Of a stretch of DNA of 64,000 nt, positions 24,127 to 32,918 are shown one piece after another (the first letter of the stretch is position 1; every line of letters starts with the position of its first letter). The stretch lies in the NCBI RefSeq assembly GCF_014281125.1, contig NZ_JACOEA010000007.1:88439-152438 (forward strand), given 5' to 3'. A program made the translations under genes and the position numbers. The notes below the pieces were generated by a model that was not told the DNA's origin, did not search any database, and saw nothing but the letters and a program-made list of their open reading frames with translations. The stretch comes from Lawsonibacter celer. GTDB taxonomy: Bacteria; Bacillota; Clostridia; Oscillospirales; Oscillospiraceae.

Positions 24127-25728
24127 ATGATCACTGTGACCGACCTGGGGCTGAATTACAGCGGGACGCCCCTCTTTTCTCACGTGGACCTGCAATTCAT
24201 CAAGGGCAACTGCTACGGCATTATTGGCGCCAACGGCGCGGGCAAGTCCACCTTTCTCAAGATCCTCTCCGGCGAGCTGGAGCCCACCTCCGGCGAGGTG
24301 AACATCCTGCCCAAGACCCGCATGTCCGTGCTCAAGCAGAACCAGAATGCCTACGACGCATACAACGTGATGGACACGGTCATTATGGGCAACCAGCGGC
24401 TGTATGACATCGGCAAGGAGAAGGACGCCCTCTACGAAAAGGAGGAGATGACCGAGGAAGACGGCATCAAGGCCTGCGAGCTGGAGGAGGAGTTTGCCGA
24501 GCTGGGAGGCTGGGAGGCCGAGTCCGACGCGTCCCGCATTCTCCAGGGCCTGGGCATCGGAACCGAGCTGCACTACAACGACATGGCCACCCTGGACGCC
24601 CGGCTGAAGGTGAAGGTGCTGCTGGCCCAGGCACTGTTCGGCAATCCCGACATCCTGATGATGGACGAGCCCACAAACAATCTGGACATCAACGCCGTCA
24701 ACTGGCTGGAGGACTTTCTGCTGGACTTTGAGGGAACCGTCATCGTGGTGTCCCACGACCGGCACTTCCTGAACACCATCTGCACCCACATCGTGGACAT
24801 CGACTACAACAAGATCAAGCTGTACGTGGGCAACTATGACTTCTGGTACGAATCCTCCCAGCTGGTGCAGTCCCTGATCAAGAACCAGAACAAGCGCAAC
24901 GAGGAGAAGATCAAGGAGCTGCAGGACTTTATCTCCCGCTTCTCCGCCAACAAGTCCAAGTCCAAGCAGGCCACCGCCCGGCGCAAGCTGCTGGACAAAC
25001 TGACCGTGGAGGAGATGCCCGCCTCCTCCCGCCGCTACCCCTTCGTGGGCTTCACCCCCGACCGGGAGGTGGGCAAGGACATCCTCTTCGTCACCGACGT
25101 GAGCAAAACCATCGACGGGGTAAAGGTGCTGGACAAGGTAAGCTTTATCGTGGGCCATGGGGACAAGATTGCCTTCGTGGGGGACAACGAGAACGCCCAC
25201 ACCGCGCTCTTTAAAATTCTCACCGGGGAGCTGGAGCCCGACGAGGGCACGGTGAAGTGGGGCCAGACCGCCACCTTCTCCTATTTCCCCAAGGACAATA
25301 CCGCCTTCTTCGAGGGGCACGACGAAAATCTGGTGGAGTGGCTGCGCCAGTTCTCCTCCGACCCCCACGAGGCCTATCTGCGGGGCTTTCTGGGCCGGAT
25401 GCTCTTCTCCGGGGACGAGGTGTACAAGCCGGTCAAGGTGCTCTCCGGCGGGGAGAAGGTGCGGTGCATGCTCTCCCGCATGATGCTCTCCGGGGCCAAT
25501 GTGCTCCTGCTGGACCAGCCCACCAACCATCTGGATTTGGAGTCCATCGCCGCGCTGAACAAGGGGCTGGAGGCGGTGAAGTGCAACATGCTCTTCTCCT
25601 CCCACGACCACCAGCTGGTGCAGACCGTGGCCAACCGGGTGTTTGACTTCACCTCCGACGGCAGGCTCATCGACCGCAAGATGACCTACGACGAGTATCT
25701 GGAGAGTACGTCGGAGGCCCGCGCGTAA
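24127..25728 (+). CDS. ABC-F family ATPase (YkpA/YbiT type) with degenerate motifs
   Basis: The product is a 533-residue soluble protein with two ABC domains and no membrane spans, typical of ABC-F ribosome-associated ATPases. The first domain has Walker A GANGAGKST (about 36-44) and MMDEPTNNLD. The place of its LSGG signature reads LDARLKVK. The second domain has LSGGEKVRCML (about 439-449), but its Walker A reads GDNENAHTALFK without GK(S/T), and its Walker B reads LLDQPTNHLD with Gln for the catalytic Glu. ABC-F proteins act on the ribosome E site in translation control or antibiotic protection. No resistance phenotype can be assigned. The ATG at 24127 follows AAGGAG. Confidence 0.88.
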   Translation: MITVTDLGLNYSGTPLFSHVDLQFIKGNCYGIIGANGAGKSTFLKILSGELEPTSGEVNILPKTRMSVLKQNQNAYDAYNVMDTVIMGNQRLYDIGKEKDALYEKEEMTEEDGIKACELEEEFAELGGWEAESDASRILQGLGIGTELHYNDMATLDARLKVKVLLAQALFGNPDILMMDEPTNNLDINAVNWLEDFLLDFEGTVIVVSHDRHFLNTICTHIVDIDYNKIKLYVGNYDFWYESSQLVQSLIKNQNKRNEEKIKELQDFISRFSANKSKSKQATARRKLLDKLTVEEMPASSRRYPFVGFTPDREVGKDILFVTDVSKTIDGVKVLDKVSFIVGHGDKIAFVGDNENAHTALFKILTGELEPDEGTVKWGQTATFSYFPKDNTAFFEGHDENLVEWLRQFSSDPHEAYLRGFLGRMLFSGDEVYKPVKVLSGGEKVRCMLSRMMLSGANVLLLDQPTNHLDLESIAALNKGLEAVKCNMLFSSHDHQLVQTVANRVFDFTSDGRLIDRKMTYDEYLESTSEARA

Positions 25729-25737
25729 CCGAAGCCA

Positions 25738-25771
25738 AGACAGGGGTGCCCCCTCGGGGGCGCCCCTGTCT
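25738..25771. terminator. Terminator between the ABC-F and MATE genes
   Basis: The inverted repeat AGACAGGGGTGCCCC / GGGGCGCCCCTGTCT (25738-25752, 25757-25771) lies between two convergent genes. The stem is strong; T-tracts are poor. Confidence 0.65.
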
Positions 25772-25786
25772 CATCTCTCGCCGCGC

Positions 25787-27121
25787 TCAGATGCCCCGGC
25801 GGAGCACGCCAAACCGATACCACAAAAAGCCCGCCAAGTCGGCCAGGCCCCAGCCGATGGGGATGGCCCACCAGATGGCCTTCAGACCGAAGGCCGGGTT
25901 AGGCGCCAGGGCATAGGCCATGGCCACCCGGGTCCCCAGGGAGATTACCGTCAGCACCAGAGACATGGCGGGCCGGCCGATGGCCCGGTACAGGCCGTAG
26001 AGCAGGAACAGGCAGCCGATGCCGCAGTAGCAGGCCCCCTCAATGCGCAGGTACTCCACGCCCACAGCCACGATCTCCGTCTCCCCTGGCTGGGTAAACA
26101 GTCCCATCAGCTGAGGGGCAAAAAGCGCCACCAGAACCGAGATGACCACGCAGAACGCCAGCGCGGTGACCACTGCCGAGCGGATCCCCTTCCGAATGCG
26201 GCCGGTCTCCCCGGCTCCGTAGTTCTGGGCGATAAAGGTGGAAAAGGCGTTGCCGAAGTCCTGCACCGGCATATAGGCGAAGGCGTCGATCTTCACCGCC
26301 GCGGCAAAGGCGGCCATCACACTGACGCCGAAGGAGTTCACCAGCCCCTGGATCATCAGGATGCCGAAGTTCATCACCGACTGCTGCAGGCAGGTGAGCA
26401 CCGAGTAGCCCGCGATCTTTCCCGCCAGGTCCCGGCGGAAGCGGCGGTGCCGCCGCTCCGGCAGCAGTCCGGGGGCCCAGCGGACGGCGCAGAGAGTCAG
26501 CCCCCCAGCGGAGGCGGACTGGGCGATGACGGTGGCCAGGGCGGCCCCCGCCACCCCCATGTCCAGCGTCAGCACGCAAAACAGGTCCAGCACAATGTTG
26601 AGCGCCGCCGCGCAGCCCAGCACCAGCAGGGGCAGAAGAGAATTCCCCAGGGCGCGCAGCACCGAGGCCATGTAGTTGTAGACAAAGGTAAAAAACAGCC
26701 CCACGAAGATGATGCGCAGGTAGTCGGCCATGCCGCCCCGCACACTGTCCGGAATCTGCAGGGCGGTCAGAATGGGCCCCATCAGCAGCAGGGCCAGGGC
26801 GGTGATGACCAGTGTGACCAGCCCCACCAGCACAAAGGAGACAAACAGGCCGGACCTGAGCTCCTCCTCCCTTTTTCCGCCCCAGAGCATGGAGAACACC
26901 GCCCCGCTGCCCATGCACAGGCCCAGGATCACTGAGGTAAGAAATGTCATCAGCGTAAAGGCAGAGCCCACGGCGGCCAGGGCCTCCGCCCCCAGTACCC
27001 GCCCCACGATGAGGGTGTCGGCCACGTTATAGAGCTGCTGGAGCAGATTGCTTAAGATCAGAGGCGCGGCAAAGCGCAGCATGGAGCCGGTGACACTCCC
27101 CTGTGTCAAATCCGTGTGCAT
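25787..27121 (-). CDS. MATE family efflux transporter
   Basis: The product has 444 residues and about 12 membrane spans in two similar halves. It has the family start GSMLRFAAPLILSNLLQQLY (about 12-31), NVADTLIVGRVLGAEALAAVG and, in the second half, MAAFAAAVKIDAFAYMPVQ. MATE proteins export cationic drugs, flavins or other organic molecules using Na+ or H+ gradients. The substrate cannot be predicted. The ATG at 27121 is followed by an uninterrupted frame. It is divergent from the membrane protein-metG unit. Confidence 0.9.
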   Translation of the reverse strand: MHTDLTQGSVTGSMLRFAAPLILSNLLQQLYNVADTLIVGRVLGAEALAAVGSAFTLMTFLTSVILGLCMGSGAVFSMLWGGKREEELRSGLFVSFVLVGLVTLVITALALLLMGPILTALQIPDSVRGGMADYLRIIFVGLFFTFVYNYMASVLRALGNSLLPLLVLGCAAALNIVLDLFCVLTLDMGVAGAALATVIAQSASAGGLTLCAVRWAPGLLPERRHRRFRRDLAGKIAGYSVLTCLQQSVMNFGILMIQGLVNSFGVSVMAAFAAAVKIDAFAYMPVQDFGNAFSTFIAQNYGAGETGRIRKGIRSAVVTALAFCVVISVLVALFAPQLMGLFTQPGETEIVAVGVEYLRIEGACYCGIGCLFLLYGLYRAIGRPAMSLVLTVISLGTRVAMAYALAPNPAFGLKAIWWAIPIGWGLADLAGFLWYRFGVLRRGI

Positions 27122-27318
27122 AGGACCATCCTTATCCGTTTAAATTGCGCCGCTTCGGAGGCGGGCGGGCCTGTCCGCTCCGCCCGGACGGCGGACGCGA
27201 CATTCATTATAGCATGATTTTTGAAAAATGCCAGAAATCCCGTGCGTTTTGCGGAAAACTATGGTATACTGCATGTTTAGAATATCCAAGCTATCTTCGT
27301 TCCTTGAGAGGTATGTCT

Positions 27319-28149
27319 ATGGACAGAAACTATATTGCCGCGCCCGCCGTGGCCGTGGCCGGCGGCGCCGTGGGCTGCGCCCTCCGCGCCTGGGGCCTTC
27401 GCACCGCCTTTGAGCCGGAGACCGGCCTGCCCATCCCGGGCATGCCCGCCACCTGGGCGCTTATCCTGCTCTCCATCGCCATGGCGGCGGTGCTGCTGGT
27501 GCTGGTGCGGGGCTGCCGGAACTGCCCCCTGCCCGGCGGTTATGACCAGGCGTTCTCCGCCAAGGGGAGCACGGCCTACATGACCTGCATGGTGCTCTCG
27601 GCCTTTGCCCTGCTGGCTGCGGCCGCGGGGATGCTCCTGGACTTTGTGCAGCGGGAGAACACCTCCATGCTACGCCTGATCCTGGCGGTCCTGTGTGTGG
27701 TGTCCGCTGTGTGCGTACTGTCCACCGGCCGGAACAATTACCGGGGCGAGGGCCGCGGGAAGTATAACTTCACCCTGCTTATGCCGGCCTACACCTTCTG
27801 TGTGTGGCTCATCGCTGCCTATCAGGTACGGGCCGGAGACCCGGTCCAGCTGGACTATATCTATGAGATCCTGGCCATTATCGCCGCCCTGCTGGGCCTG
27901 TATTTTACGGCCGGCTTCTCCTTTGAGCGGCCAAAGGCGGCCCGCTCGGCCCTGTTTTCCCTGCTGGGCGTGTATTTTTCCATCGTCACCCTGGCCGACC
28001 GGCACGACCTGCCCTCCACCCTGCTCTACTGCTTTGCCATTTTAATGCTTTTGACCTCTGCCCTGACTCTGCTCCGCAACGTCTCCCAGCTGGGGACGGC
28101 CTGCGATACCAAAGAAAGCCATAGGGAGGAATCCTCAGATGAACCGTGA
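27319..28149 (+). CDS. Polytopic membrane protein of unknown function, upstream of metG
   Basis: The product has 276 residues and about seven hydrophobic spans, including YIAAPAVAVAGGAVGCALRA, WALILLSIAMAAVLLVLV and FALLAAAAGMLLDFV. A short hydrophilic tail ends TKESHREESSDEP. I recognise no catalytic motif. The ATG at 27319 is seven bases after GAGAGG; the ATG at 27313 is too close. Its end overlaps the metG start by 11 bases, so it is co-translated with metG, though a functional link is not evident. Confidence 0.72.
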   Translation: MDRNYIAAPAVAVAGGAVGCALRAWGLRTAFEPETGLPIPGMPATWALILLSIAMAAVLLVLVRGCRNCPLPGGYDQAFSAKGSTAYMTCMVLSAFALLAAAAGMLLDFVQRENTSMLRLILAVLCVVSAVCVLSTGRNNYRGEGRGKYNFTLLMPAYTFCVWLIAAYQVRAGDPVQLDYIYEILAIIAALLGLYFTAGFSFERPKAARSALFSLLGVYFSIVTLADRHDLPSTLLYCFAILMLLTSALTLLRNVSQLGTACDTKESHREESSDEP

Positions 28150-30097
28150 GAAATTTTATATTACCACCCCCATCTACTACCCTAGCGACAAGCTGCACAT
28201 CGGCCACACCTACTGCACCGTGGCCACCGACGCCATGGCCCGCTACAAGCGGCTCAAGGGCTGCGACGTGCTGTTCCTCACCGGCACGGACGAGCACGGC
28301 CAGAAGATTGAGGACAAGGCCAGGGAGGCCGGAGTTTCCCCCCAGCAGTTTGTGGACAATATTGTGGAGGGCCCCCGGGGCGTGCTGGACCTGTGGAAGC
28401 TGATGAACATCTCCAACGACCGCTTTATCCGCACCACCGACGACTACCATGTCCACGCCATCCAGAAGATTTTTAAGAAGATGTACGAGAACGGGGACAT
28501 TTACAAGGGCACCTATAAGGGCAAATACTGCAAGCCCTGTGAGTCCTTCTGGACGGAGAGCCAGCTCAAGGACGGCAAGTGCCCCGACTGCGGCCGGGAG
28601 GTACAGGACGCGGAGGAGGAGGCCTACTTCTTCCGGCTGAGCAAGTACGCCGACCGCATCCAGGACCTGCTGGAGAACACCGACTTCCTGCAGCCCCGCA
28701 GCCGGGTCCACGAGATGGTGAACAACTTCATCAAGCCCGGCCTGGAGGACCTATGCGTCTCCCGCACCTCCTTCTCCTGGGGCGTGCCCGTGGACTTTGA
28801 CCCGGGCCACGTGGTGTATGTGTGGATCGACGCGCTCTTCAACTACACCACCGCTCTGGGCTTCATGAACGACAAGTACGACGACTACGACAATTTCTGG
28901 CCCGCCGATGTCCACTTCGTGGGCAAGGAGATCGTCCGCTTCCACTCCATCATCTGGCCCGCCATGCTCATGAGCATGGGAATGCCCCTGCCCAAGCACG
29001 TGTTTGGCCACGGCTGGCTGCTGCTGGACGGCGGCAAGATGAGCAAGTCCAAGGGCAATGTGGTGGATCCCTATGTGCTGGCCGAGCAGTTCGGGGTGGA
29101 CGCCCTGCGCTTCTTCCTGCTGCGCACCTTCCCCTTCGGCTCCGACGGCAATTTCTCCAACGAGGCCCTCATCAACACCATCAACGTGGATCTGGCCAAC
29201 GACCTGGGTAATCTGCTCTCCCGCACCACCGCCATGGCGGGCAAATACTTCGGCGGCACCCTGCCCGCCGGCCGCCGGGCGGACGCGCTGGACGACGAGC
29301 TGGTGAACATGGTCTCCACCCTGCGGGACCGCTATGAGGAGCAGATGGAGCAGTTCGCCTTCCAGAACGCCCTGGCCGAGGTATTCAAGGTCATCGCCCG
29401 GGCCAACAAGTATATTGACGAGACCGCCCCCTGGGTGCTGGCCAAGGATCTGCAGGCCAACGGGGACCGTCTGGCCGCGGTGCTCTACAACCTGCTGGAG
29501 ACCACCCGCATCTGCGGCGTGCTGCTGACCCCCTTCATGCCCCAGTCCATGGACAAGCTCTTTGCCCAGCTGGGCGCCTGTGAGGGCTGCCGCACCTGGG
29601 AGAGCGCCGGGGTGTGGGGCTCCCTGAATCCTACGGTCACGGTGACCAAGGGGGAAAACCTCTTCCCCCGCATCGACCTGGACCAGGCCCTCGCCCAGCT
29701 GGAGGCCGCCGTGGCGGCGGCCAAGGGGCCGGCCATTGAGCTGGAGCCCTACACCGAGGAGTTTGTGGATTTCGACACCTTCTGCAAGTCCGACCTCCGG
29801 GTGGTGAAGGTCAAAGCCTGCGACGCGGTGAAGAAGAGCAAAAAGCTTCTGCGCTTCACCCTGGACGACGGCTCCGGTATTGACCGGCAGATCCTCTCCG
29901 GCATCCACGCCTACTATGAGCCGGAGGAGCTGGTGGGCAAGACTCTGGTGGCCATCCTCAACCTGCCCCCCCGGAAGATGATGGGGCTGGACTCCTGCGG
30001 CATGCTCATCTCCGCCGTGCACCAAGAGAATGGGGAAGAGAAGCTCCACCTGCTCATGGTGGACGATGCCATCCCGGCCGGCGCGAAGCTGTGCTGA
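28139..30097 (+). CDS. metG: Methionyl-tRNA synthetase with C-terminal tRNA-binding domain
   Basis: The 652-residue enzyme charges tRNA-Met with methionine. It has the class I HIGH motif LHIGHTY (about 19-25), a zinc knuckle CKPCE...CPDC (about 127-150), KMSKSKGN (about 300-307), and an anticodon-binding helical domain. The C-terminal EMAP/Trbp111-like domain is at about 545-652 (DFDTFCKSDLRVVKV, GIHAYYEPEELVGK, NLPPRKMMGLDS). Length and domain order match the bacterial MetG form that dimerises through this domain. Its start overlaps the preceding membrane-protein gene. Confidence 0.96.
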   Translation: MNREKFYITTPIYYPSDKLHIGHTYCTVATDAMARYKRLKGCDVLFLTGTDEHGQKIEDKAREAGVSPQQFVDNIVEGPRGVLDLWKLMNISNDRFIRTTDDYHVHAIQKIFKKMYENGDIYKGTYKGKYCKPCESFWTESQLKDGKCPDCGREVQDAEEEAYFFRLSKYADRIQDLLENTDFLQPRSRVHEMVNNFIKPGLEDLCVSRTSFSWGVPVDFDPGHVVYVWIDALFNYTTALGFMNDKYDDYDNFWPADVHFVGKEIVRFHSIIWPAMLMSMGMPLPKHVFGHGWLLLDGGKMSKSKGNVVDPYVLAEQFGVDALRFFLLRTFPFGSDGNFSNEALINTINVDLANDLGNLLSRTTAMAGKYFGGTLPAGRRADALDDELVNMVSTLRDRYEEQMEQFAFQNALAEVFKVIARANKYIDETAPWVLAKDLQANGDRLAAVLYNLLETTRICGVLLTPFMPQSMDKLFAQLGACEGCRTWESAGVWGSLNPTVTVTKGENLFPRIDLDQALAQLEAAVAAAKGPAIELEPYTEEFVDFDTFCKSDLRVVKVKACDAVKKSKKLLRFTLDDGSGIDRQILSGIHAYYEPEELVGKTLVAILNLPPRKMMGLDSCGMLISAVHQENGEEKLHLLMVDDAIPAGAKLC

Positions 30098-30181
30098 CTT
30101 AGGTCCAGGCGGGGACAACATCCCCCCTGGATACGAAATAGTCCCCTCGCCGCCGTGGGCGGCGAAAATTCTGTGAAACAA

Positions 30182-30216
30182 AAGGGCGGCGGAACGTGAT
30201 GCGTTCCGCCGCCCTT
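30182..30216. terminator. Bidirectional terminator between metG and the antiporter gene
   Basis: A perfect 15-bp stem (30182-30196 with 30202-30216, loop TGATG) ends immediately before the antiporter stop codon. Flanking sequence is A-rich on the left, giving T-rich RNA on the minus strand. Confidence 0.85.
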
Positions 30217-30219
30217 GCT

Positions 30220-31398
30220 CTATGCCTTTTCCAGCAATCTACGGTAGGCGGCGTCGATGGCCAGGGCGCCCAGGGGGGCGGTAACCAGGATGGCGATGAC
30301 CGCCACGGTGAGCACTGTCTCGCCGCAGGACAACCCCATAGCCAGGGGCACACCGCCGATGGCTGCCTGGACCGTGGCCTTGGGCAGGTAGGCCAGCACA
30401 GCAAACAGCCGCTCCTTCCCGTTGAGCCCGCCGCCCAGCTGACACAGAAGCACCCCCACGGCCCGGAAGCACAGGGCGCCCAGCACGGCGGCCACCGCCC
30501 TAGGACCGGCCAAGGCGGCATAGGGCAGGTTGACCTGGGCGCCCACCAGCACAAAGAGGACCACTTCAGCGGCCACCCACAGCTTGCCGAACTTGGCCGT
30601 GAGCCGCCCGGCTGTCCGGGGCCTCCATCGGCGCAGGCCCAGCCCGGCCCCCATCACCGCCAGCAGGCCGGAGAAGGGCAGGGTGCCCTCCAGCGCATGC
30701 TCCAGCTCCAACAACAGCAGGGCCAGGGCGAGCAGGAGCAGCACCTTGACGGAATCCCGCATCTGCAGCCGGGCGAACAACTCCGCCAGAAGCAGGCCCA
30801 GTGCCAGCCCCGCTGCGCCGCCCAGCAGAATGGACACGGGCACTCCCACCAGGGCGGCGGGGGAAAAGCGCCCCCCCTGGGCCATGCCGGTAAAGGAGGT
30901 AAACAAGACAATCACAAACACGTCGTCCACCGAGGCCCCAGCCAGGACCATCCGTGGAATCCCTTTTGCCGCGCCATACCCTTCCTCCATCAGCCGGAGC
31001 ATCCTGGGCACGATGACCGCAGGGGACACCGCCCCCACCACCGCGCCCATAATGGCGGCGTCCAGGGGGGAGACCCCCAGCAGCCGCGGGGCCAGCAGCC
31101 ACATACCCAGCACCTCGCAGGCGGCGGGCACAAAGCACATGAGCAGGGCGGGCCGTCCCGCCCGCTTCAGATCGTCCAGCTCCAGGGACAATCCTGCCCG
31201 GAGCAGAATGATGACCAGAGCCAGCTGCCTCAGATCGGCGGAGATGGCCAGCAGCTCACCGGAGAGCTGATCAAACCCATAGGGCCCCAGCAGAATACCG
31301 GCCAGCAGCATGCCCACCAGCGACGGCATATACAGCCGTTTGGCCAGGCTCCCCAGGGCCAGGCCGAACAGGAAAACATAGGCGATACTGGTCAGCAT
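30220..31398 (-). CDS. Cation:proton antiporter (CPA family)
   Basis: The product has 392 residues and about 12 spans. Features are the entry GLALGSLAKRLYMPSLVGMLL (about 12-32) and LLAGILLGPYGF (about 31-42). VVGAVSPAVIVPRML (about 117-131) has Ser-Pro where other CPA proteins have the discontinuous-helix Asp or Asn motif. LAGASVDDVFVIVLFTSF (about 147-164) holds the Asp-Asp pair expected for ion binding in CPA2/NhaA-like folds. It would exchange Na+ or K+ for H+. The ATG at 31398 follows GGGAGGAG. Ion preference cannot be told. Confidence 0.82.
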   Translation of the reverse strand: MLTSIAYVFLFGLALGSLAKRLYMPSLVGMLLAGILLGPYGFDQLSGELLAISADLRQLALVIILLRAGLSLELDDLKRAGRPALLMCFVPAACEVLGMWLLAPRLLGVSPLDAAIMGAVVGAVSPAVIVPRMLRLMEEGYGAAKGIPRMVLAGASVDDVFVIVLFTSFTGMAQGGRFSPAALVGVPVSILLGGAAGLALGLLLAELFARLQMRDSVKVLLLLALALLLLELEHALEGTLPFSGLLAVMGAGLGLRRWRPRTAGRLTAKFGKLWVAAEVVLFVLVGAQVNLPYAALAGPRAVAAVLGALCFRAVGVLLCQLGGGLNGKERLFAVLAYLPKATVQAAIGGVPLAMGLSCGETVLTVAVIAILVTAPLGALAIDAAYRRLLEKA

Positions 31399-31568
31399 AG
31401 GATGCGCACTCCTCCCAGAGGGCAGCAAAAAAGCCAATGCCCCCTGCAACAGTTTGCAGAAGTCATCAGCCAAAAGGCGGTTCCGGCCTGTCGGCCGCGG
31501 GAGCACTTCATTCCCGTGATGAAATTGCGGAGCTATTTTACCAGAGCCGGCCCCCGCTGTCAAGGGCC

Positions 31569-31600
31569 CGGTCGGGCCGCCCTTCGGGGCGGCCCGACCG
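31569..31600. terminator. Terminator after ilvE
   Basis: The stem CGGTCGGGCCGCC / GGCGGCCCGACCG with a TTCG-containing loop (31569-31600) lies 5 bases past the ilvE stop codon. There is no long T-run. Confidence 0.6.
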
Positions 31601-31605
31601 GCGCG

Positions 31606-32673
31606 TCAGTCCAGCTTGGTGATCCAGCCAAAGGGGTCGGGCTGCGTGCCCCACTGGATCCCGGTGAGGGTGTCGTACAGGCGCTGGGTCAGGGGACCGA
31701 TCTGCCCGCCGTTGACCACCACGTGCCGGTCGTTCCAGCCCATCTCGCCGATGGGGGAGACCACGGCGGCGGTGCCGGAGCCAAAGGCCTCCTCCAGAGC
31801 GCCGGCCTCGGCGGCGTCAAAGAGCTCCTGGGCGGTGATGAGGCGCTCCTCCACCGGAACGCCCCAGCTTCTGAGCAGTTCCAGGCAGGACTTGCGGGTG
31901 ATCCCGGGCAGCACGGAGCCGGTAAGGGCTGGGGTGACCACGGTGCCGTTGATCTTGAAGAGCACGTTCATGGAGCCCACTTCTTCAATATATTTGCGCT
32001 CCACACCGTCCAGCCAGAGCACCTGGGCATAGCCCTGCTTTTCGGCCTGTTCCCCTGCGCGGATGGAGGCGGCGTAGTTGCCTCCGCATTTGGCATAGCC
32101 CGTGCCGCCCCGGACGGCGCGCACGTCCCGGCTCTCCACATAGATGCGCACCGGGTTGATGCCCTCTTTATAGTAGGAGCCCACCGGGCAGCAGATGATG
32201 GCAAAGATGTAATTGTGGGCCGCGTGGACGCCCAGAGTAGGGGTGGTGGCAATGATGAAGGGCCGGATATACAGGGAGGTGCCCGGCTTGGAGGGCACCC
32301 AGTCGGCCTCCAGCTCCACCAGCTGTTCAATGGCGGACAGGGCGGTCTCCTCGTCCAGCTGTGGAATGCACATGCGCTCACAGGAGTTGTTCATGCGGCG
32401 CACATTTTCCATGGGGCGGAAGAGCTGCACCTTGCCCTGGGGATTACGATAGGCCTTCAGCCCCTCAAAGACCTCCTGGGCGTAGTGGAACACCATGGCG
32501 GAGGGCTCCAGGGGCAGAGGGCCGTAGGGGACGATGCGCCCGTCGTGCCAGCCCTTCCCTTCGGTGTAATCCATCTGAAACATGTGGTCGGTAAAGCTGC
32601 GGCCAAACACCAGGGTGTCCGGGTCGGGCTTGTCCTTGCGCACGGCGGCGTACTGGACGGGAAATGTTTTCAT
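31606..32673 (-). CDS. ilvE: Branched-chain amino acid aminotransferase
   Basis: This 355-residue fold-type IV PLP enzyme transfers amino groups between glutamate and the 2-oxo acids of Leu, Ile and Val. The family start DKPDPDTLVFGRSFTDHMF (about 14-32), FEGLKAYR (about 70-77), PLP lysine in GTGYAKCGGNYAAS (Lys about 195) and EVGSMNVLF (about 232-240) are clear. The length fits the IlvE type II (BCAT-like) enzymes. It is transcribed alone from a promoter that overlaps that of the divergent gdpP gene. Confidence 0.95.
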   Translation of the reverse strand: MKTFPVQYAAVRKDKPDPDTLVFGRSFTDHMFQMDYTEGKGWHDGRIVPYGPLPLEPSAMVFHYAQEVFEGLKAYRNPQGKVQLFRPMENVRRMNNSCERMCIPQLDEETALSAIEQLVELEADWVPSKPGTSLYIRPFIIATTPTLGVHAAHNYIFAIICCPVGSYYKEGINPVRIYVESRDVRAVRGGTGYAKCGGNYAASIRAGEQAEKQGYAQVLWLDGVERKYIEEVGSMNVLFKINGTVVTPALTGSVLPGITRKSCLELLRSWGVPVEERLITAQELFDAAEAGALEEAFGSGTAAVVSPIGEMGWNDRHVVVNGGQIGPLTQRLYDTLTGIQWGTQPDPFGWITKLD

Positions 32674-32783
32674 ATTGACGGCCTCCCGAGAGATAGTTTA
32701 TTTTTTTGATACTGCCCAGTATGACAGTTCAGGCCAAAAAAGAATGTAAAGCATGATACAATGGCGGGATTCTCTGATTTCTT

Positions 32784-32812
32784 ATTATAGCAGGCTGCAA
32801 CAAAGGACGCAA
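32784..32812 (-). promoter_or_regulatory. Putative promoter of ilvE
   Basis: On the minus strand TTGCGT (32807-32812) and TATAAT (32784-32789) are separated by 17 bases. The -35 box is six bases from that of the gdpP promoter. Confidence 0.6.
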
Positions 32813-32818
32813 GCAGAC

Positions 32819-32847
32819 TTGTTTTCGCGCTGAAATATTGGTATAAT
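32819..32847 (+). promoter_or_regulatory. Putative promoter of the gdpP-rplI-dnaB cluster
   Basis: TTGTTT (32819-32824), 17 bases, and TATAAT (32842-32847) lie 71 bases upstream of the gdpP ATG. Confidence 0.65.
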
Positions 32848-32918
32848 AATCGTATACACGGCTGTTTTCCGCCTTTACCGCACCCCGGCAGCAGAGCCGG
32901 CCTTTGGGAGGTGTCTCC

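Noticed and set aside
24094..25611. 505-residue minus-strand frame inside the ABC-F gene
   Set aside because: It is the complement of a gene with clear ATPase motifs and is made of Val, Leu, Gly, His and Gln repeats.
30196..32709. Very long 837-residue open frame on the plus strand
   Set aside because: It is the mirror of the antiporter and ilvE genes on the minus strand. It is rich in His, Gly and Gln, has no ribosome site, and spans the terminators at 30182 and 31569. GC-rich codon bias keeps opposite frames open.
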